Source of the DNA: a virus
Reading direction: 5' to 3' (one strand)
Virus record (IMG/VR): IMGVR_UViG_3300046733_001023
Coordinates: 1-55,915 of that record
DNA length: 55,915 nucleotides
Part shown: piece after piece, positions 24,901 to 31,926 of the stretch
How positions within the stretch are numbered: position 1 is the first letter of the stretch
Layout of the letters: each line of letters opens with the position of its first letter
Notes under the pieces: generated by a model
The model's database searches: none
What the model was told of the DNA's origin: nothing
Seen by the model: only the letters and a program-made list of their open reading frames with translations
Made by a program: the position numbers and the translations under genes

Positions 24901-26084
24901 TAATTAAAACTCCTAATGAAATTATTGATGGTAGGCATTTAGGAAATGTTTATGCTGAAAAATTAAAAAACGGAAAAATTAAAATAAAATTTGGCAAAGA
25001 ATACTACGCTAAAGGTGGGGAAGTTTCAGATTTAAAAATGAAATTAGATAAACTTGACCCAAAAGGAAATACAAGCGTTGGTTATGACCAAGATTCAAAA
25101 GAATACTATTGGGAAGATTATAAAAACGACATATATCGTGATGGATATAAAAGCGAAAAAGATTCTTACAATAATCTAATTGGCTATTTAAAAAGTTACG
25201 CTAAAGGTGGTATAATTACTTCTGAAATGTATGACCCCGAAATTCATTACCAAGTTGTTGTGAATGATGATTATGATAGCCCACTATATTTTAAAACTTT
25301 TGCTTCTGCAAAAAAATATACTCTTGCTAATGTGAAAAATCAAGATAATACAATCATAAGTCCGCAAGGAGATTCAATAGAAGTTGAGAAAAATCAATCC
25401 AAAAAAGATTTAGATTTTTTATTTGAATATAGTATGGCTAAAGGTGGGGAAGTTGCCGATATTAACAAATTCAAAAAACAATTAATTGCTAAAGCCAAAA
25501 GAAAAGGATTATACGAAAATTTTGGTCAAGCCGAAGTTAGAAAACTTGAAGATAAATACGGATATTCAAACAACGTAAGAGAATTTGATAATTGGGCTAT
25601 GAATTTCGACCTTTCTCAAATGGCTAAAGGTGGTTATGTAGATATTATAAAAGTAACTGAACCGAGAAGCGGTAAAAGAACAAAAAAACAAGTAAGCAGA
25701 AAAGATACTTATAGAGAAGCATTAAAAGAAGTTGATAGATTAAATGCAAAAAATAAAAATCCCGATGTGAAATTTGTAACGGGTAATATATATGCTAAAG
25801 GTGGTAAAACACAAGGCTACAATGACAAACTTGATGAATCATTAGGTAACACCAAAGGGAAGCGTTCTACTAAAGAGCAAAACTATAAAGACCGCAGAAA
25901 TGAATCCGAAGCAATGGAGAAAAAAGGCGGTAAAAGAAAGTATGCTCGTGTAAAAACAATGGATAAGGGTACTCGTAAAAAACGCAAAACCCCTATGACA
26001 CTTGCTAAAGCTATTCGTAGGGATGGTGAAAAATGGCAAGATGCAGTTAAAAGAGCAACAATTATGATGAAAAAAGAAAAGTAG
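21921..26084 (+). CDS. Giant bead-string protein with GGx motifs, 1387 aa
   Basis: Residues 1-200 are Lys/Thr/Glu rich and basic. From about 240 on, compact modules of 40-200 residues are separated by near-identical junctions such as YAKGGK, FAKGGE, MEKGGE, MAKGGE, YAKGGY, about 18 in all. Each junction is followed by a short polar start (for example GGEIDAFIM, GGKLDLDEYY). One segment of about 60 residues (LPTPFGQAGLVGETG ... PAYPTPHGYAKGG) occurs twice. The C-terminus is very basic (KGTRKKRKTPMT). It may be a polyprotein cut at GG, or a virion-delivered string of effectors or a scaffold. Function unknown. Confidence 0.7.
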   Translation: MTTKEIYESIDQSKISPKGKDFLQKAEKSTKGFTIENEKLETVMRKIYKDLKERKPEALKNVKVKTVEVTEKVPTTKTERKKDPKKTTKTVKKEVKKASGTKKNPKPTKTPSTPKEGKKEHISTRASKLAKKEGITFKEARAKISKLVKEESKKAEKQTEKELDKLLAFVRKESFEGEEKYPKTYGKQKPDDANLSQDAKRRAKPVGKRVSKNGKTYYEYRDNRSDRNSLPAPKGQYKYKGKTPPFLQAGGTLPTPFGQAGLVGETGAMNEIDLFAMGGDLPQGVHQYYAQTYNPAYPTPHGYAKGGKLDLDEYYSKMIDKLGKEGAFERVLKDSQFGKYKGQTDYQHNRLNKSAIINDGKVFLYDNKPKGDGSLKYSNKKTFTSPKDLAEYLDENEIFAKGGEIDAFIMSYVKGVPEENTNLKVDTQSFTAKLKKGGKLGFDGLAKKVAKRYEGKPVKKQFQNEYGKTYSKAEAMEVGRKVAGKVYRQQQSMEKGGELSMESYWDMMIKTNLDRIKRIDKIRNQPIKKLKEDKFNKNKSTKEIVDNLNELKKLRAVYKADNNKLISNFGGVKKYSEYLRKEKNENTLPFAKGGEIDGRYKVLLEKRDNSGKLYQPNLYWKGNNKNLISEKVKEAKKDFPERKVFVTDEVGDREIYNYAKGGEVIEYSKVYEILKDKIDEAVEDIYSTYEQAETSKGEEVESKSRDGFIPFTNGGYSSRWFEYSNMLEGSGIGLPTKSLDDKIEEFRERNREYGFERFEEEYPEIVKELGGIENVNYSELEDAGYSNEADDLDMFIQDDDDSVMMEVEAFYYTPNNDRGKNGKHTIQLSGVVNLEAPYHRSGNLEDYIVERFTFDSYKELEDKLDKGLAKVVSWFEGDMYDKNPRELKIRKMEAGGTLPTPFGQAGLVGETGTMNEMDLFAMGGDLPQGVHQYYANTYNPAYPTPHGYAKGGYIENEKIIPLNEVRKNPKLKREFLKGYYLAVFEKGKETAIGVIKTPNEIIDGRHLGNVYAEKLKNGKIKIKFGKEYYAKGGEVSDLKMKLDKLDPKGNTSVGYDQDSKEYYWEDYKNDIYRDGYKSEKDSYNNLIGYLKSYAKGGIITSEMYDPEIHYQVVVNDDYDSPLYFKTFASAKKYTLANVKNQDNTIISPQGDSIEVEKNQSKKDLDFLFEYSMAKGGEVADINKFKKQLIAKAKRKGLYENFGQAEVRKLEDKYGYSNNVREFDNWAMNFDLSQMAKGGYVDIIKVTEPRSGKRTKKQVSRKDTYREALKEVDRLNAKNKNPDVKFVTGNIYAKGGKTQGYNDKLDESLGNTKGKRSTKEQNYKDRRNESEAMEKKGGKRKYARVKTMDKGTRKKRKTPMTLAKAIRRDGEKWQDAVKRATIMMKKEK
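22665..22840 (+). repeat. 176-bp direct repeat, copy 1, in the bead-string gene
   Basis: Encodes AGGTLPTPFGQAGLVGETG through PTPHGYAKGG. It is nearly identical to 24600-24775, at the same length and in the same frame, with only scattered base differences. Most likely an intragenic duplication kept by gene conversion. Confidence 0.8.
24600..24775 (+). repeat. 176-bp direct repeat, copy 2, in the bead-string gene
   Basis: Second copy of the segment at 22665-22840, about 1.9 kb downstream. Differences include TNEMD-like for INEID-like residues and 'ANTYNP' for 'AQTYNP'. Confidence 0.8.
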
Positions 26085-26109
26085 ATGAAGCATAGTTTAA
26101 GGCATAATA

Positions 26110-26141
26110 TTGTTTTATAAAATAAAATTTTAGTAAGTTTG
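26110..26141 (+). promoter_or_regulatory. Promoter of the first membrane-protein operon
   Basis: TTG (26110-26112), a 21-base spacer and TAAGTTTG (26134-26141) match the Bacteroidota consensus very well. The ATG (26164) is 23 bases on. It follows the giant-protein gene, so it probably starts the late/virion gene set. Confidence 0.75.
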
Positions 26142-26163
26142 TAATAATTTTAAATTTTTAAAT

Positions 26164-26631
26164 ATGAATATTCAAGACACAATTAATGAGTTGCAGTTAG
26201 AATCAGTAGAACTGCCAAGAATTTTAAATCAACGAGTAAAAACAATTATTGATTTACAAAAAAAGGTTGAGTTAGCCAAAAAAGAGGTTGAATCAGATGA
26301 CAATGAAGAAAACAAAGCCAAATTAGAGGAAATTAATGATTATTTAAACGAATACTTTACTGATGCAGTAGAGCAATTAAAATCTTTTGCTAAAAAGCAT
26401 ACTGAAAAAATGAAAAAAGAAGCAGAATTAAAAGAGAAAGAAAAAGAAGCAAAAGTAAAAGATGAAGTTAAATCAAAAACTGAACAAAAAGAAGCAACAG
26501 AAAAACAAACTGAATCGGTAGAAGCAGAACCCCAAAAAGAAAAATCAAATGGTGGATTGGGTGCTTTACTTATTGGGGGTGTTATATTGGTTGCTACTCT
26601 TGGTGCGGTTAATATAATGCGAAACAGATAG
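26164..26631 (+). CDS. Coiled-coil protein with C-terminal membrane anchor, 155 aa
   Basis: Long charged helices (about residues 25-125, Lys/Glu rich) then a single hydrophobic segment (LGALLIGGVILVATLGAVNIM, about 130-150) and a short basic tail. This 'tail-anchored' build, with the bulk of the protein on one side of a membrane, recurs throughout the window. It is first in a run of such genes, and the next gene starts on its stop (TAGTG). Likely a component of the virion membrane; not otherwise recognised. Confidence 0.6.
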   Translation: MNIQDTINELQLESVELPRILNQRVKTIIDLQKKVELAKKEVESDDNEENKAKLEEINDYLNEYFTDAVEQLKSFAKKHTEKMKKEAELKEKEKEAKVKDEVKSKTEQKEATEKQTESVEAEPQKEKSNGGLGALLIGGVILVATLGAVNIMRNR

Positions 26632-26894
26632 TGATAAAAAAAGTTTTAATAGCGAGTGGGTTTTTAATAGGTGGGTATTTTTTAATTAAAAAAGTGCTTC
26701 CTTCTATTTCAAAATCAAATAATTTAAAACTTAACGTACAAGAAACAAAATCTGCTGATGATGTTGTAAATGAAATATTAAATAATAAAAACAAACAAAG
26801 ACAGAAAATTGAAAGGGAGTTAAAAACTCATTACAACAAAGATGGCTCAAAGAACAGAAAGTGGTTTGAAGCACGAAATAATTTTAAAGTTTAA
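26631..26894 (+). CDS. N-anchored membrane protein, GTG start, 87 aa
   Basis: Begins with a membrane segment (residues about 3-20, LIASGFLIGGYFLIKKVLP) then a soluble helical tail containing the motif TKSADDVV. The next protein has the same beginning (SGxLxGGYFLIKKxLP) and TKSADDV motif, so the two are paralogues. The start GTG overlaps the previous stop. Confidence 0.6.
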   Translation: MIKKVLIASGFLIGGYFLIKKVLPSISKSNNLKLNVQETKSADDVVNEILNNKNKQRQKIERELKTHYNKDGSKNRKWFEARNNFKV

Positions 26895-27277
26895 TGATAA
26901 AAAAAATTATTATAGGAAGTGGAATATTATATGGGGGTTATTTTCTTATAAAGAAATTATTACCCGAATTTCACACAAAATATTTATCGTTAGATACAAA
27001 AAGTGCTGATGATGTTTTTGCAGAAAAAGAAAAAGTGAGAGCAGAGTTTGAGAAAAAAATGAGAGATGCCTTTCAAAAAAGATTAGGTACAAGAAACCCC
27101 GAAAATTATTCTTCATCTGAATTGTTAAGAAAAATGATGTTAGCACCAAATATTGATTTTGAAAAAATGTCAGACAAACAAAAATCTGATTTAGCAAAAT
27201 CATTTGGGGGTATAAAATGGAATCCAAATAATTTAGATAGTTATAGTGGGTATAAAGATTGGCAACCAAGTTTTTAA
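26894..27277 (+). CDS. N-anchored membrane protein, paralogue of the previous gene, 127 aa
   Basis: Starts MIKKIIIGSGILYGGYFLIKK and has TKSADDVF near residue 36, matching the upstream 87-residue protein; the C-terminal half (about 60-127) is longer and helical. TAATG overlap. Duplicated anchors with diverged tails suggest a divided structural role, for example neighbouring positions in a virion vertex. No enzyme motif. Confidence 0.6.
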   Translation: MIKKIIIGSGILYGGYFLIKKLLPEFHTKYLSLDTKSADDVFAEKEKVRAEFEKKMRDAFQKRLGTRNPENYSSSELLRKMMLAPNIDFEKMSDKQKSDLAKSFGGIKWNPNNLDSYSGYKDWQPSF

Positions 27278-27278
27278 T

Positions 27279-27572
27279 ATGGCTTATTCTATTTCATCAT
27301 ATACAAAAGGTCAAGCACGAAAGTTGGGTGTTACTGTAAAACCAAGTAAAAAAAAAGGCAAAAAAATAGATGTCTTTAAAAAAGGTGAGAAAGTGGCAAG
27401 TGTAGGGGCAATAGGATATAAAGATTATCCTACTTATATGGCTCTTGAAAGAAAAGGTAAAGTGCCAAAGGGTACTGCTAAAGAACGTAGGAAGCTATAT
27501 AAAGTAAGACACAAAAAGGACAGAAATGTAAAAAACTCAAATGGCTATTATGCCGATAAATTATTATGGTAA
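27279..27572 (+). CDS. Small basic virion-type protein (DUF5754-like), 97 aa
   Basis: Highly basic and Lys-rich, with SSYTKGQARKLGV, VFKKGEKVASVGAIGYKDYP, TAKERRKLYKVRHKKD and the ending GYYADKLLW. This is the order of the viral DUF5754-like family found in eukaryotic large DNA viruses and some phages. It probably binds nucleic acid inside the particle. An upstream ATG/GTG at 27246 would overlap the previous gene; ATG 27279, two bases after the stop, is preferred. Confidence 0.7.
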   Translation: MAYSISSYTKGQARKLGVTVKPSKKKGKKIDVFKKGEKVASVGAIGYKDYPTYMALERKGKVPKGTAKERRKLYKVRHKKDRNVKNSNGYYADKLLW

Positions 27573-27940
27573 AAATAACAAGACAAGTGCCGACAATATT
27601 AAGTGATTGGGCTTCTGCAATTTCACCTAATAACACCGCAGAAATGGTAAGGTTTTATTGTGTTAATGCAGTATTAGTTGGTACATATAGTCAGCCATTA
27701 GAAGTGGGTCTAAAACAAATATCGAAATACTTTGATTGGTTTTTAGATAAAAAAAGTATCAGTTGTAAAATTATAGATAATGTAAATCAAGAACTTGATT
27801 GTTGTACTATTTCAAGTGGGGTTTATGAATTTATGGTAGATGGCAAAAAAGTAGTGGCAAGATACTCGTATGTTTTTAAAAATATAAATAACCGAATGAG
27901 GATAGTTAATCATCATTCATCTGAATTAGTTGAACTATGA
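27566..27940 (+). CDS. NTF2-like (SnoaL/CaMKII-association type) protein, 124 aa
   Basis: An alpha+beta cone fold. N-terminal helices hold DWASAISPNNTAEMVRFYCV, then VLVGTYSQ, and the end reads KKVVARYSYVFKNINNR and RIVNHHSSELVEL, the ending 'ARYsFvy...iv.HHSS' of NTF2-like/CaMKII-association domains. Such proteins are usually oligomeric rings or small-molecule enzymes. Its overlap with neighbours (7 bases before, 4 after) puts it in the virion-type operon. Its purpose there is unclear. Confidence 0.7.
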   Translation: MVKITRQVPTILSDWASAISPNNTAEMVRFYCVNAVLVGTYSQPLEVGLKQISKYFDWFLDKKSISCKIIDNVNQELDCCTISSGVYEFMVDGKKVVARYSYVFKNINNRMRIVNHHSSELVEL

Positions 27941-28116
27941 AAACAAAACAAATTAATTTAATAAATAGTTGGGGAAGCCCCGCAAAAAAAAATAAGTGGT
28001 CAATTTGTGTAAGGGTTTGGAAGCTAACCATAATTGATTTAGCTTATGTAATTAAAGATAAAGAACAATGCAATTCATTAAGATTAATAATTTTTAATTT
28101 AGGAATTGAAGTATGA
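27937..28116 (+). CDS. Hypothetical protein, 59 aa
   Basis: Begins MKTKQINLINSWGS and includes WSICVRVWKLTIIDLAYVI, a partly hydrophobic stretch perhaps associated with a membrane. Overlaps the previous and next genes through ATGA at both ends, which supports it being a real gene. Not recognised. Confidence 0.5.
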   Translation: MKTKQINLINSWGSPAKKNKWSICVRVWKLTIIDLAYVIKDKEQCNSLRLIIFNLGIEV

Positions 28117-28322
28117 AAGATAGAGATATAGTCGCCCTTGTTACCTTTGCTTTGTTTTCAACAGAAGCATACGCACACTATTTAGTTGCTAAAAATGAAG
28201 GTAGTGAGAAGTTTAAATTTTACGTTCCTACCTTAAATACAACTTTAAAAAATTTAGGTGTAGTAGGAATTTTCTCAATCTTAAATGGAATTTTAGTAGA
28301 ACAAGTAAAAAAAGCCCTTTGA
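28113..28322 (+). CDS. Small membrane protein, 69 aa
   Basis: Two hydrophobic stretches (about residues 5-22 and 47-62) separated by a polar loop with FKFYVPTLNTT. Predicted two-span or amphipathic protein. Overlapping gene borders (ATGA before, TGATG after) place it in the coupled run. Not recognised. Confidence 0.5.
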   Translation: MKDRDIVALVTFALFSTEAYAHYLVAKNEGSEKFKFYVPTLNTTLKNLGVVGIFSILNGILVEQVKKAL

Positions 28323-28459
28323 TGAAAACAGATGATAAAGAAAAAAAAGTAAATGGGGTACACCCAAACCTTTATAAAACATTTTTAATATTGGCAATGG
28401 TATCTTTTAGTTTAGGTGCTTTAGTGAATTATTATACACTTAAAAAAATAGCCAAGTAA
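28322..28459 (+). CDS. Tail-anchored membrane peptide, 45 aa
   Basis: Polar charged start (MKTDDKEKKVNGVHPNLY), one membrane span (about residues 20-38) and a basic end (LKKIAK). Start overlaps the previous stop by one base, and the next gene starts on its TAA. Confidence 0.5.
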   Translation: MKTDDKEKKVNGVHPNLYKTFLILAMVSFSLGALVNYYTLKKIAK

Positions 28460-28923
28460 TGATAGTAAGTGGTAAAATTACTGATAGTTATGGTGCTTTA
28501 GATGGTGCTACAATAGTTTTATTAAGGGATGGTAAAAGAACAAACCTTGCAACAATATCAAATCAAGAAGGGAAGTTTGAAATTGAAAATGATGAAATCA
28601 AATCTAATGATGAATTTGAAATAAGGTATCTTGGTTTTGAAACAGTTTTTAAAAAAGCTAAAGATTTAAAAGATGCTAATATTTATTTAAAAGAAAGCAC
28701 AGAGGAATTAGATGAAGTAGTAGTAACTGCGGGTGATGATAAAGACGAAGATTCTGCTACAAGCGATTATTTAAACAAATTATTATCTAATTTAGGTAAG
28801 AAACCAAACACACCAATAAAAAGAGGAAAAAAAGAGTGGTATAAATCAACTGCATTTTTATTAGGAACATTAGGAATTATAACAATAGGCACAATCATCG
28901 TAATAATTAAAAAAACAAGGTGA
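28459..28923 (+). CDS. Carboxypeptidase-regulatory-like domain plus TonB-box-like motif and membrane anchor, 154 aa
   Basis: Residues 1-82 are a beta-sandwich of the CarboxypepD_reg type that forms the N-terminal extension of Bacteroidota SusC/TonB-dependent receptors (VSGKITDSYGALDGATIVLL, NQEGKFEI, IRYLGFET). It is followed at 84-91 by LDEVVVTA, the signature just after that extension. Then comes a short linker and a C-terminal membrane span (about 131-150) ending KKTR. A host-like receptor fragment in a virion-type membrane protein is striking. It may mimic host receptor domains or bind them. Confidence 0.7.
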   Translation: MIVSGKITDSYGALDGATIVLLRDGKRTNLATISNQEGKFEIENDEIKSNDEFEIRYLGFETVFKKAKDLKDANIYLKESTEELDEVVVTAGDDKDEDSATSDYLNKLLSNLGKKPNTPIKRGKKEWYKSTAFLLGTLGIITIGTIIVIIKKTR

Positions 28924-29237
28924 TGGAAGAAAATGTTACACAAAATGCTTCAACAGAAGCAACACCAAATGTAGAAACTCAACCAACTACAAGTGAAGTT
29001 AGTATGCAAAGTGGTGGCTCTGTTAGTGGGGAAAAATTAAGTTTATTAGCAATAATGATGTTAGGATTAACAACCGCATCTTTAATTTATTCAATTCACT
29101 ATTACAGAAAAAAAGTTGAAAGTTTAAAAAGAGGTGAGTTTCAGCTTAAAAAAATGAAAGAAGATATAGATGCTCTAAAAAGGAAGCTAACAAACACAAA
29201 TAAAGGAAATAGAACACGATATGGCAGAATGGCTTAA
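28923..29237 (+). CDS. Membrane protein with central span, 104 aa
   Basis: A Thr/Glu/Ser-rich N-terminus (about 1-38), a hydrophobic segment (LSLLAIMMLGLTTASLIYSI, about 39-59) and a C-terminal charged coiled coil (KVESLKRGEF ... DALKRKLT). The ATG at 28923 overlaps the previous TGA; the in-frame GTG at 28920 would add one residue. Not recognised. Confidence 0.55.
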   Translation: MEENVTQNASTEATPNVETQPTTSEVSMQSGGSVSGEKLSLLAIMMLGLTTASLIYSIHYYRKKVESLKRGEFQLKKMKEDIDALKRKLTNTNKGNRTRYGRMA

Positions 29238-29886
29238 TAAAGTAACGTATGGTAATTTAAACCAAACGCTATTAGAAAATATGCAGAAAATGTGTATTGC
29301 TGATGAGGTAATACCTTTATTAGAGGGTGAACTTAAAGACAAAATACAACCACCTAAAAATTCATCAGAAAAAACAAAAGATGAATTAACTTCAATGGTT
29401 GAAAAAGTATCAAACATAACCGATGAATCTAATGCGGAACACTTTAGAAGATTTAAAAGGTATGATAGGTCTTTAGTTCAAACAATAACATCAACTTTTA
29501 TGCAAAAAGGATTAGACGTAGAAGAAATATGTTTATCCGTTAATGATGATGTTGCACCAACAATTATTAAGCTAAAACAAAAATACCAAAGACCAAGACC
29601 ATATCAACTTGCAGAATACTACAAACTTAAAATGTTTCCTTACGAAACTTATTCAGGTCATAGCCCATCATATCCAAGCGGTCATACGATACAAGCATAT
29701 TGTATGTTAAGTGTAGTGGGTAATAAATATCCTAATAGTTATGATTTCTGTAAAAAAATGATAGACGACATAGCTTATAGTAGAGTTCATTTAGGATTAC
29801 ATTATCCAAGTGATAATGATGCATCGTTTATTATAGGGCAAGAAATAATAAAATTAAAATCATTTTCAGAAAAATATAAAATATGA
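29221..29886 (+). CDS. PAP2-type phosphatase, 221 aa
   Basis: Contains the three PAP2/haloperoxidase motifs: K-x6-RP (K117...R124-P125), PSGH (152-155) and SR-x5-H-x3-D (S187-R188...H194...D198). The enzyme family removes phosphate from phosphatidic acid, undecaprenyl pyrophosphate or similar lipids. The N-terminal ~110 residues are helical, and I see no obvious multi-span bundle, so it may be a soluble, haloperoxidase-like member. In a membrane-containing virus, lipid remodelling is plausible. Start overlaps the previous gene by 17 bases. Confidence 0.85.
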   Translation: MAEWLNKVTYGNLNQTLLENMQKMCIADEVIPLLEGELKDKIQPPKNSSEKTKDELTSMVEKVSNITDESNAEHFRRFKRYDRSLVQTITSTFMQKGLDVEEICLSVNDDVAPTIIKLKQKYQRPRPYQLAEYYKLKMFPYETYSGHSPSYPSGHTIQAYCMLSVVGNKYPNSYDFCKKMIDDIAYSRVHLGLHYPSDNDASFIIGQEIIKLKSFSEKYKI

Positions 29887-30347
29887 AAGACGAGAAAGAA
29901 ACTAAAGTAATTAATTTAGTAACAAACAACGACACAGACAAGCCAAAAGAACAACTGACCGCAGATGGTCAAAAAGTTTTACCCTATATAACACTTAACA
30001 TCAACCCCGTTGCTAAACCTCGAATGACACAAAGCGACAAGTGGAAAAAAAGACCCGTAGTTCAAAGATATTGGGATTTTAAAGATGAACTAAAAATGCT
30101 TTGTTTCTTATGTAGATGGCAACCTAAAGACGATTTAGATGTTACGTTTGTATTACCAATGCCTACATCTTGGTCTGAAAGAAAAAAGAAAAAGACAGAA
30201 GGAAAACCTCATCAATCAAGACCTGATTTAGACAACCTTATAAAAGCATTTAAAGATGCTTTATTGGTAGAGGATAGCCACGTTCACACTTATCATAATA
30301 TGAAAAAAGTTTGGGGAAGAAAAGGGGCTATAATTTTAAAGAGATAA
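29883..30347 (+). CDS. rusA: RusA-family Holliday-junction resolvase, 154 aa
   Basis: From residue ~35 on: YITLNINPVAKPRMTQSDKW, then DVTFVLPMPTSWSERKKK, and the RusA signature RPDLDNLIKAFKDALL with a following D in VEDSHV. The acidic residues in this segment make the metal site. RusA cuts four-way junctions. The first ~30 residues are an added polar tail. It overlaps the previous gene by four bases and precedes the packaging genes, so it likely resolves branched DNA before packaging. Confidence 0.9.
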   Translation: MKDEKETKVINLVTNNDTDKPKEQLTADGQKVLPYITLNINPVAKPRMTQSDKWKKRPVVQRYWDFKDELKMLCFLCRWQPKDDLDVTFVLPMPTSWSERKKKKTEGKPHQSRPDLDNLIKAFKDALLVEDSHVHTYHNMKKVWGRKGAIILKR

Positions 30348-30371
30348 ATTTTATTTTAGAAAATAATATAC

Positions 30372-30379
30372 TACTTTTG
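30372..30379 (+). promoter_or_regulatory. -7 box placing the start at ATG 30385
   Basis: TACTTTTG ends five bases before the ATG. The expected transcription start is at or next to the A of the ATG, so the mRNA would be nearly leaderless. The AT-rich region before it (30345-30371) lacks an obvious TTG -33. Confidence 0.6.
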
Positions 30380-30384
30380 TAATA

Positions 30385-30849
30385 ATGAGTAAGGCACACA
30401 AAAAAATTAACAAAGGTATTTCACTTGTCTTTGAGGAAATACAAAAAACCATTAATGCAGTTGGTGAAAGAGGTTTTATCAAGATGCTAATTGAGTTAAG
30501 AGAGGATAACGAACTTACTTATCAAAACGAAATAGCTAAAGTGGTTATTAAAATTGTAGCAAAAGAATTTAATTTATCGGTCAAAGAGTTGTTGTATGGT
30601 TCTCAAAGAATGAATGACAAAACTCACGCACTTGGTATAGTAGCTTTAATATTAATGACTGAATTTGATTTTTTACTTAAAGAAGTGTCTTTTGTTTTAA
30701 ATAAAAACAACACCAATTTATCAAGATACAAGTCAGAAGTTGAAAATTATGATGAGCAACACCCCCTTGACATCAAAAGAATAGAAAAATTGGAAAGCAT
30801 TAAACATCAATTAAAATTATATAAGAAACACTATGAGCAATCTAAATAA
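30385..30849 (+). CDS. DnaA-domain-IV-like DNA-binding protein, 154 aa
   Basis: Residues about 45-115 have the helix pattern of the DnaA C-terminal DNA-binding domain: VVIKIVAKEFNLSVKELL, then GSQRMNDKTHALGIVALIL, and VLNKNNTNLSRYKSEVE in place of the 'hsTVlhA' helix. The signature is divergent (NNTNLSRY), so binding to DnaA boxes is not assured. It may bind viral DNA for replication or packaging. Its promoter is almost leaderless, and it overlaps the next gene by 17 bases. Confidence 0.55.
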   Translation: MSKAHKKINKGISLVFEEIQKTINAVGERGFIKMLIELREDNELTYQNEIAKVVIKIVAKEFNLSVKELLYGSQRMNDKTHALGIVALILMTEFDFLLKEVSFVLNKNNTNLSRYKSEVENYDEQHPLDIKRIEKLESIKHQLKLYKKHYEQSK

Positions 30850-31858
30850 CGAAGAAGAAAAAGCAGACGTTTCAGTAGAAAGTAACCAAGATTTTTATAG
30901 TGGTTACAGTCCTTTAGACGAACCCGTAACCGAAAGGGCTTATACAACACCCAACATTGATTCATCAAAATTGGAAGCAGAATTAGAAGAACCATCTTTT
31001 AATGCACCTAACTTTGAGGATTTTAATACAGAGGAAAGTGAGCCAAATAGTTTTAACCCCGCTATTGATAATTTAGACAAAAAAGAACAAGCGTATGCAA
31101 CCGAACAAATGGTTGATACTGTTTTAGATGTTTATGGAAAAGCACATTTAATTGCAAATAGGGTTACAAAACTCAAAGAACAAAAAATAGCAGATGCTAT
31201 GGAGAGTGGGGAAATAAGCCCATCTCTTGAAGTTCCTATTGATGAACAAGGTAATACATTAGGTCTTTTAGAATATGTACAAGAATATAATTCACAACTT
31301 GATGATGCAATTAAGTTAGAAGATGATTTTGTTCAAAAGGTAAGACCACCAATGATAAGAGTTTTCCAAAAGAAGGGTCTTGCTATGACCGATGAACAGT
31401 TTTTGTTGTTCGCATTTGGAAGTGATATTGTTACAAAAGGTGCTATGGTTTATCAATTAACAAAACAAAATAAAAAGTTATTTGATATGTGGAAAGAGCA
31501 ATCTGCATATACACCGCCAAAACCAACACAAAAAACAAAAGCCGAACCAACGCAAAATACAGAGCAACCTTCGACAACAGAACCAAAAACAATTACAAAG
31601 GTAGATGAGGTATTTCAAGAACCCGAAGAATTTACCGCAGAAAGTATGGTAAGTGATATGATGGGTGGTAAAGAACAATCTAATTTTGAGAACACAACAC
31701 AATCAGAAGGTATGCCTACATTTGGCGACCCTGACATTCTTAAAGAATTAGATAAACTTTCAAAAGAAGAAACACCTAATATTATTGATGTAACACCCGT
31801 AGAAGAAGTAGAAAAACCTAAAAAGAAAAAAAGAGGTCGCCCAAGAAAAAACAAATAA
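30833..31858 (+). CDS. Acidic protein with C-terminal AT-hook, 341 aa
   Basis: Residues 1-80 are acidic and Pro/Asn-rich. A helical core (about 85-225) contains LGLLEYVQEYNSQLDD and FVQKVRPPMIRVFQKKG. A disordered Pro/Thr/Glu stretch follows, and the end is KKKKRGRPRKNK, a near-perfect AT-hook (RGRP) for minor-groove binding. Placed right before the packaging ATPase, it may recruit DNA or the ATPase to the particle. Not a known family. Confidence 0.6.
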   Translation: MSNLNNEEEKADVSVESNQDFYSGYSPLDEPVTERAYTTPNIDSSKLEAELEEPSFNAPNFEDFNTEESEPNSFNPAIDNLDKKEQAYATEQMVDTVLDVYGKAHLIANRVTKLKEQKIADAMESGEISPSLEVPIDEQGNTLGLLEYVQEYNSQLDDAIKLEDDFVQKVRPPMIRVFQKKGLAMTDEQFLLFAFGSDIVTKGAMVYQLTKQNKKLFDMWKEQSAYTPPKPTQKTKAEPTQNTEQPSTTEPKTITKVDEVFQEPEEFTAESMVSDMMGGKEQSNFENTTQSEGMPTFGDPDILKELDKLSKEETPNIIDVTPVEEVEKPKKKKRGRPRKNK

Positions 31859-31926
31859 TAACTTTTGGTGATTATAGTAGTTTCAAAGTTGTGCTTTTAA
31901 GCTATTATAATATAAATAAATAAAGT

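Noticed and set aside
31859-31926. Imperfect palindrome before the packaging ATPase
   Set aside because: Arms ATTATAG and CTATTATAAT do not pair cleanly and no promoter box is convincing.
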